Notes under the pieces: generated by a model
Databases searched by the model: none
Seen by the model: the letters and a program-made list of their open reading frames with translations, nothing else
Told to the model about the DNA's origin: nothing
Shown here: positions 61,174 through 64,000 of the stretch, in pieces
Position numbering within the stretch: the first letter of the stretch is position 1
Layout: each line of letters opens with the position of its first letter
Source: Pseudoalteromonas sp049257235
GTDB lineage: Bacteria > Pseudomonadota > Gammaproteobacteria > Enterobacterales > Alteromonadaceae
Assembly: GCF_049257235.1 (NCBI RefSeq)
Contig: NZ_JBMMUF010000006.1
Coordinates: 62,001-126,000 of the forward strand
Reading direction: 5' to 3'
DNA length: 64,000 nucleotides
Position numbers and translations under genes: made by a program

Positions 61174-61201
61174 CGCACTGCTCAATTTAGCGAGCAGTGC
61201 G
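61174..61201. terminator. Hairpin after SPFH gene, possible terminator
   Basis: CGCACTGCTC (61174-61183) and GAGCAGTGCG (61192-61201) form a perfect 10-bp stem with an 8-nt loop, 17 bp beyond the SPFH gene stop. The T-run is poor on both strands. Confidence 0.45.
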
Positions 61202-61217
61202 TACCTGACTGCCTAGC

Positions 61218-62147
61218 TTACTTCTCTTTCATGTTCCACAAAATACCTTGGTCTGATCCCATCACTGTTGATGGCATCTGGCCGTTCCATTGCTGTGCAC
61301 GAATATATTCCACCAAGGTGCCGTTATTTTTAATAGCCTCTGCTTTTTTCTGCATCGCTTCGGCTTCTGCCAAGCCTTTTAAACGGATAGCCTCCGCTTC
61401 TGCCTCGGCTTCAATTTTAATGGCATATGCCTGGCCGTCAGCTTTCGCTTTCGCTGCATCGCGCTGAGCCATAGCGGTATTTACTTCACGTTGTGCTTCA
61501 AGTTTTTGTCGCTCAAGACGGTGCTTTTCTGCTGCGGCAAGGTTTTTCTCTGTTTGCTTCGTCTCAATTGATTGAATGTACTTTTGTGGTAGCACCAAAT
61601 CTTCAATTTGAGCCGAATCCAGCTTTACCGGATAGTCTTTCATTTCATCTAACAGCAACTCTTCAATGCGGGCAATCACTTGCGAGCGGTTTTGAATGAG
61701 TTCCTCTGCTTTGTAGCGCGCCAGTGCATCTTTGGTTGCTGAGCGAAGTTTTGGATCTAAGATGCGACTTTCGAACTGGGTTAAGCCACCATAACTCTTG
61801 AATAGGTCAAATGCCTCTTCTCGGTTAACTGTCCAGTTGATGCTTACTTCTGCGGTAAGCGGCATTTGCTCATGCGTTGCAGCGCGCAGCTTTTCCACAT
61901 TTTTGCGGGTGCGGATCTCTAGCATTTCGACAGTGTCGACAAAGGGGATTTTGGTGTGTAGACCAGGATTCACTTGTTCAGTCGCTTCACCGAAGCGCTT
62001 GATGATACCAACGTGACCTTCGTCCACTGTGTACATACTTTTGAGTAAAACCACAAGCAGCACCAAAACTGCGATGATGACCCCTATCAGTCCTTTCTTT
62101 TTACCGACCGTGGCCGAGATGTTGGGTAAACTATTGTTGTTATTCAT
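61218..62147 (-). CDS. SPFH/prohibitin-type membrane protein
   Basis: 309 residues. A transmembrane helix (about 19-40: GLIGVIIAVLVLLVVLLKSM) precedes an SPFH domain (VDEGHVGIIKRFGEATEQVNPG) and a long coiled coil rich in Ala/Glu/Lys (LAAAEKHRLERQKLEAQREV). Closest in layout to bacterial prohibitin/HflC-like proteins that form membrane rings and control proteases or microdomains. No HflK/HflC partner gene is adjacent. Confidence 0.88.
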   Translation of the reverse strand: MNNNNSLPNISATVGKKKGLIGVIIAVLVLLVVLLKSMYTVDEGHVGIIKRFGEATEQVNPGLHTKIPFVDTVEMLEIRTRKNVEKLRAATHEQMPLTAEVSINWTVNREEAFDLFKSYGGLTQFESRILDPKLRSATKDALARYKAEELIQNRSQVIARIEELLLDEMKDYPVKLDSAQIEDLVLPQKYIQSIETKQTEKNLAAAEKHRLERQKLEAQREVNTAMAQRDAAKAKADGQAYAIKIEAEAEAEAIRLKGLAEAEAMQKKAEAIKNNGTLVEYIRAQQWNGQMPSTVMGSDQGILWNMKEK

Positions 62148-62211
62148 ACTCGTTGTTCCTTTTACAACTCCTTTTTTGGAGCAACGAGTATAAATGAAAC
62201 AGGTACGTAAG

Positions 62212-63093
62212 TTAATTAATCTCCCCAGTTAAACTGCGGTAAAACAAGGTTGTCACTCGTTCCTTTGGCAACCATCCGGCATACTCTATCTCTAGTGGAC
62301 CGAGTGGATCAGCTTCAAGTACCGCTTCGAGCGTTTTGTGCTGTTTGATGGCATCAAGCATCATGCCTTTGGCTTTAGTGATGAGTGCATGGTAAGTTTT
62401 CAAGCCCGCTTTATTGCTCATTGGGCCATGTCCTGGGATCACTTGAGTGTCATCGCCAATGCTGTCAATAACACTCTGTACTGCGTTTAGCACGCCATCA
62501 ACGCTGCCACCGCCATCAACATCGACGAATGGCAATCCACCTAAATTGAAATAAATATCACCCATGTGCACGATATTCGCATCATCAAAAAATACCACGG
62601 CGTCACCATCGGTGTGCGCATGAGCAAAATGCACCAAACGCGCATGCTCACCATTGAAGTGTAAGGTCATGTCTTGACCAAAGCTTAAACGCGGCAAAAA
62701 GTCAGAGCCTTCGCCATGCTTTTCCTGCAAACGTTTGTGCACATTGTGGTGAGCTATTACGTGAGCACCTGCTTGCGCAAAGACTTCGTTACCACCGGTA
62801 TGATCACCATGATAATGAGTGTTAATCACAAACTCCGCGGCATTGGGGTTAAGCTCCTTAAGAGCCGCTTTTATTTGCGGCGCCAATTTGGCGAATTGGT
62901 CATCGATAATATACGTGCCTTGCTCACCGACATGCGCAGCAATGTTGCCACCGCGACCAAAAAGTACGTATATATTGTCATCTAATTTTTGCGTTTTGAT
63001 TTGCACTTCTTCTGCATGCAAGGTTGCCGAACTCAGCGCCACAAGCACGCTCGAAGCAAGTGCTGCGAGTCGTGATGTCCTGTTGTTTATCAT
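62212..63093 (-). CDS. Exported metallo-beta-lactamase-fold hydrolase
   Basis: 293 residues with a signal peptide ending LHA. The zinc motif HYHGDH (His93, His95, Asp97, His98) is complete, followed by HAHTDGD and the distal VIPGHGPMS histidine. This is the hydrolase type often called SoxH/quinoprotein-relay or cyclase-like; similarity to subclass B beta-lactamases does not by itself indicate resistance. Substrate unknown, periplasmic. Confidence 0.88.
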   Translation of the reverse strand: MINNRTSRLAALASSVLVALSSATLHAEEVQIKTQKLDDNIYVLFGRGGNIAAHVGEQGTYIIDDQFAKLAPQIKAALKELNPNAAEFVINTHYHGDHTGGNEVFAQAGAHVIAHHNVHKRLQEKHGEGSDFLPRLSFGQDMTLHFNGEHARLVHFAHAHTDGDAVVFFDDANIVHMGDIYFNLGGLPFVDVDGGGSVDGVLNAVQSVIDSIGDDTQVIPGHGPMSNKAGLKTYHALITKAKGMMLDAIKQHKTLEAVLEADPLGPLEIEYAGWLPKERVTTLFYRSLTGEIN

Positions 63094-63188
63094 TGTATTT
63101 CATCCTCGTTCAATATTATTCACCAGAGCATTACGCTTGAACGCTCAGTGTAGTTCAAATGCTTTATTTTTCCTTTATTAAACAAATA

Positions 63189-63216
63189 CTCTTAAGCAAG
63201 TGCACGTACTTAAGAG
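63189..63216. promoter_or_regulatory. Palindromic operator-like site before diguanylate cyclase
   Basis: CTCTTAAG (63189-63196) and CTTAAGAG (63209-63216) are a perfect inverted repeat, with AAGT/ACTT nested inside. A TATAAT -10 lies at 63260-63265. It sits between the divergent hydrolase and GGDEF genes. Confidence 0.45.
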
Positions 63217-63295
63217 GAAAACTTAGTGCCCTTTAGTTCCTTAATTGAAAACGGCTGACTATAATATACACCTGAGCCAATGGAGTGAGTCTCAC

Positions 63296-64000
63296 GTGCA
63301 GCAATATATCGAGAATGAAACCGCCGAGAGCCTCTTTACTAGAGTAGAGGTGCTAAAGTTTGCTGTGATCATCAAGGTCGCCTCTTTTGCCGCATTAATC
63401 CACCTGCTGCTCATACCCATTTTTTATTACATCGGCGCCAAAGAACTCGCGTTTTTTAACATATTTAGTGCCCTTGCTTGGTTTTATGGGGTATGGCTCA
63501 TCAACTACAAATCCCCGCGCTGGGGACTGCGCATTTTTACTTTTGAAGTGATCCTGCATTCCATCGCCTGTTGTTATTACCTTGGTACTGAGGCGGGTTT
63601 CCAGTTTTATTTGTGGAGCATCTCCTGCATCTTATTAGTCGACTATCGCATGAAAATGAAAAGCGCGATGCTCTACTCAGGGCTGCTCATCATCACCTTT
63701 GCACTGATGTATGTGTACTTTGCCGACGTCCATTACCTATACAAATTTTATGATTATATTCAGTATATTGAGGTAGTTAATATTCTCATTGCTGGACTCC
63801 CCATGATTTACACGCTGGCGCTCATTCGCAAAATAGCTTTGGAGCAGCGCAGCACCCTCGCGCAAATGGCTACCCGTGATTACCTCACTAATTTATACAA
63901 TCGTCGTTTTGCCAAGGAGTTAATTTATCGCGCGCAACAACGTTGCTTCGCGCAAGGTGAGAACGTATGTATCGCCATTGGCGATGTGGATCACTTTAAG
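63296..64000 (+). CDS. Membrane diguanylate cyclase, 5' part (cut by window end)
   Basis: 235 codons of an open frame beginning at a GTG at 63296 with GGAG upstream. About six hydrophobic helices (residues 20-185) act as a membrane sensor. The GGDEF domain then starts at TRDYLTNLYNRRF, and the metal-binding AIGDVDHFK lies at the window edge. The active-site loop is outside the window, so catalytic competence cannot be judged. Expected to make cyclic di-GMP. Confidence 0.85.
   Translation, partial: MQQYIENETAESLFTRVEVLKFAVIIKVASFAALIHLLLIPIFYYIGAKELAFFNIFSALAWFYGVWLINYKSPRWGLRIFTFEVILHSIACCYYLGTEAGFQFYLWSISCILLVDYRMKMKSAMLYSGLLIITFALMYVYFADVHYLYKFYDYIQYIEVVNILIAGLPMIYTLALIRKIALEQRSTLAQMATRDYLTNLYNRRFAKELIYRAQQRCFAQGENVCIAIGDVDHFK

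Noticed and set aside
62212..63093. Calling the metallo-beta-lactamase-fold protein an antibiotic resistance gene
   Set aside because: The zinc motif is common to many hydrolases and nothing else in the sequence points to beta-lactam cleavage.

Overview
The window reads as chromosome of a marine gammaproteobacterium, most likely Alteromonadales close to Pseudoalteromonas. This is inferred from the thrU-tyrU-glyT-thrT-tufB style tRNA/EF-Tu operon next to coaX-birA-murB, from the families present (cold-marine type M1 peptidase, CsgD/VpsT-like regulator, DUF6482, VF530, DUF2057) and from the NasR/NtrC-type nitrite assimilation locus. No rRNA gene and no CRISPR array was seen.

Layout. 1-622: gene-free, repeat-rich spacer. 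676-5257 (minus): murB-birA-coaX, then four tRNAs and tuf behind a stable-RNA type promoter. 5365-14018: housekeeping and signalling genes (M1 aminopeptidase, DUF2057 protein, HIT hydrolase, CsgD-like regulator, hybrid histidine kinase, mannose-1-P guanylyltransferase, omega-amidase-like hydrolase, VF530 protein).

14799-33801: a roughly 19 kb integrative element inserted in an FMN-binding glutamate synthase-family gene, whose two halves lie at 14019-14798 and 33802-34508. Joining them across a shared GCACC restores one open reading frame. The left end carries four overlapping genes: a complete tyrosine recombinase, a degenerate recombinase-fold protein, a second complete recombinase and a small coiled-coil protein. 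This is the arrangement described for strand-biased circularizing integrative elements and is related to Tn554. The cargo is defensive. A minus-strand type I restriction operon (half-size HsdS, HsdM, HsdS, HsdR, DUF45 metallopeptidase) also holds a dGTPase and an apparently undescribed protein with an ADP-ribosyltransferase R-S-E signature. An XRE regulator sits above it, with paired dyads over the operon promoter. Divergently transcribed is a second module: a 177-aa winged-helix/coiled-coil-like protein, an SF2 helicase and a 109-aa protein. The element is visibly more A+T rich than the flanks.

34735-40468: DUF6482, RluF-like pseudouridine synthase, MAPEG protein, secreted lipase-like hydrolase with a DUF4785 partner, GNAT, and a NasR-like nitrate/nitrite-sensing antiterminator. 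40618-49012: nitrite assimilation locus (FNT transporter, PP2C-kinase fusion, NirB, NirD, CobA, porin) with two NtrC/sigma-54-like promoters and three leader terminators, which suggests control by nitrogen limitation plus NasR antitermination.

49186-64000: DMT transporter, an SMR efflux gene split by a 176-bp MITE-like insertion, a GNAT-nitrilase fusion, a LysR regulator divergent from a DJ-1 protein and an iron alcohol dehydrogenase, a large SNF2 helicase, a triple-FAS1 lipoprotein, an SPFH protein, a periplasmic metallo-beta-lactamase-fold hydrolase and the start of a membrane diguanylate cyclase cut by the window edge.
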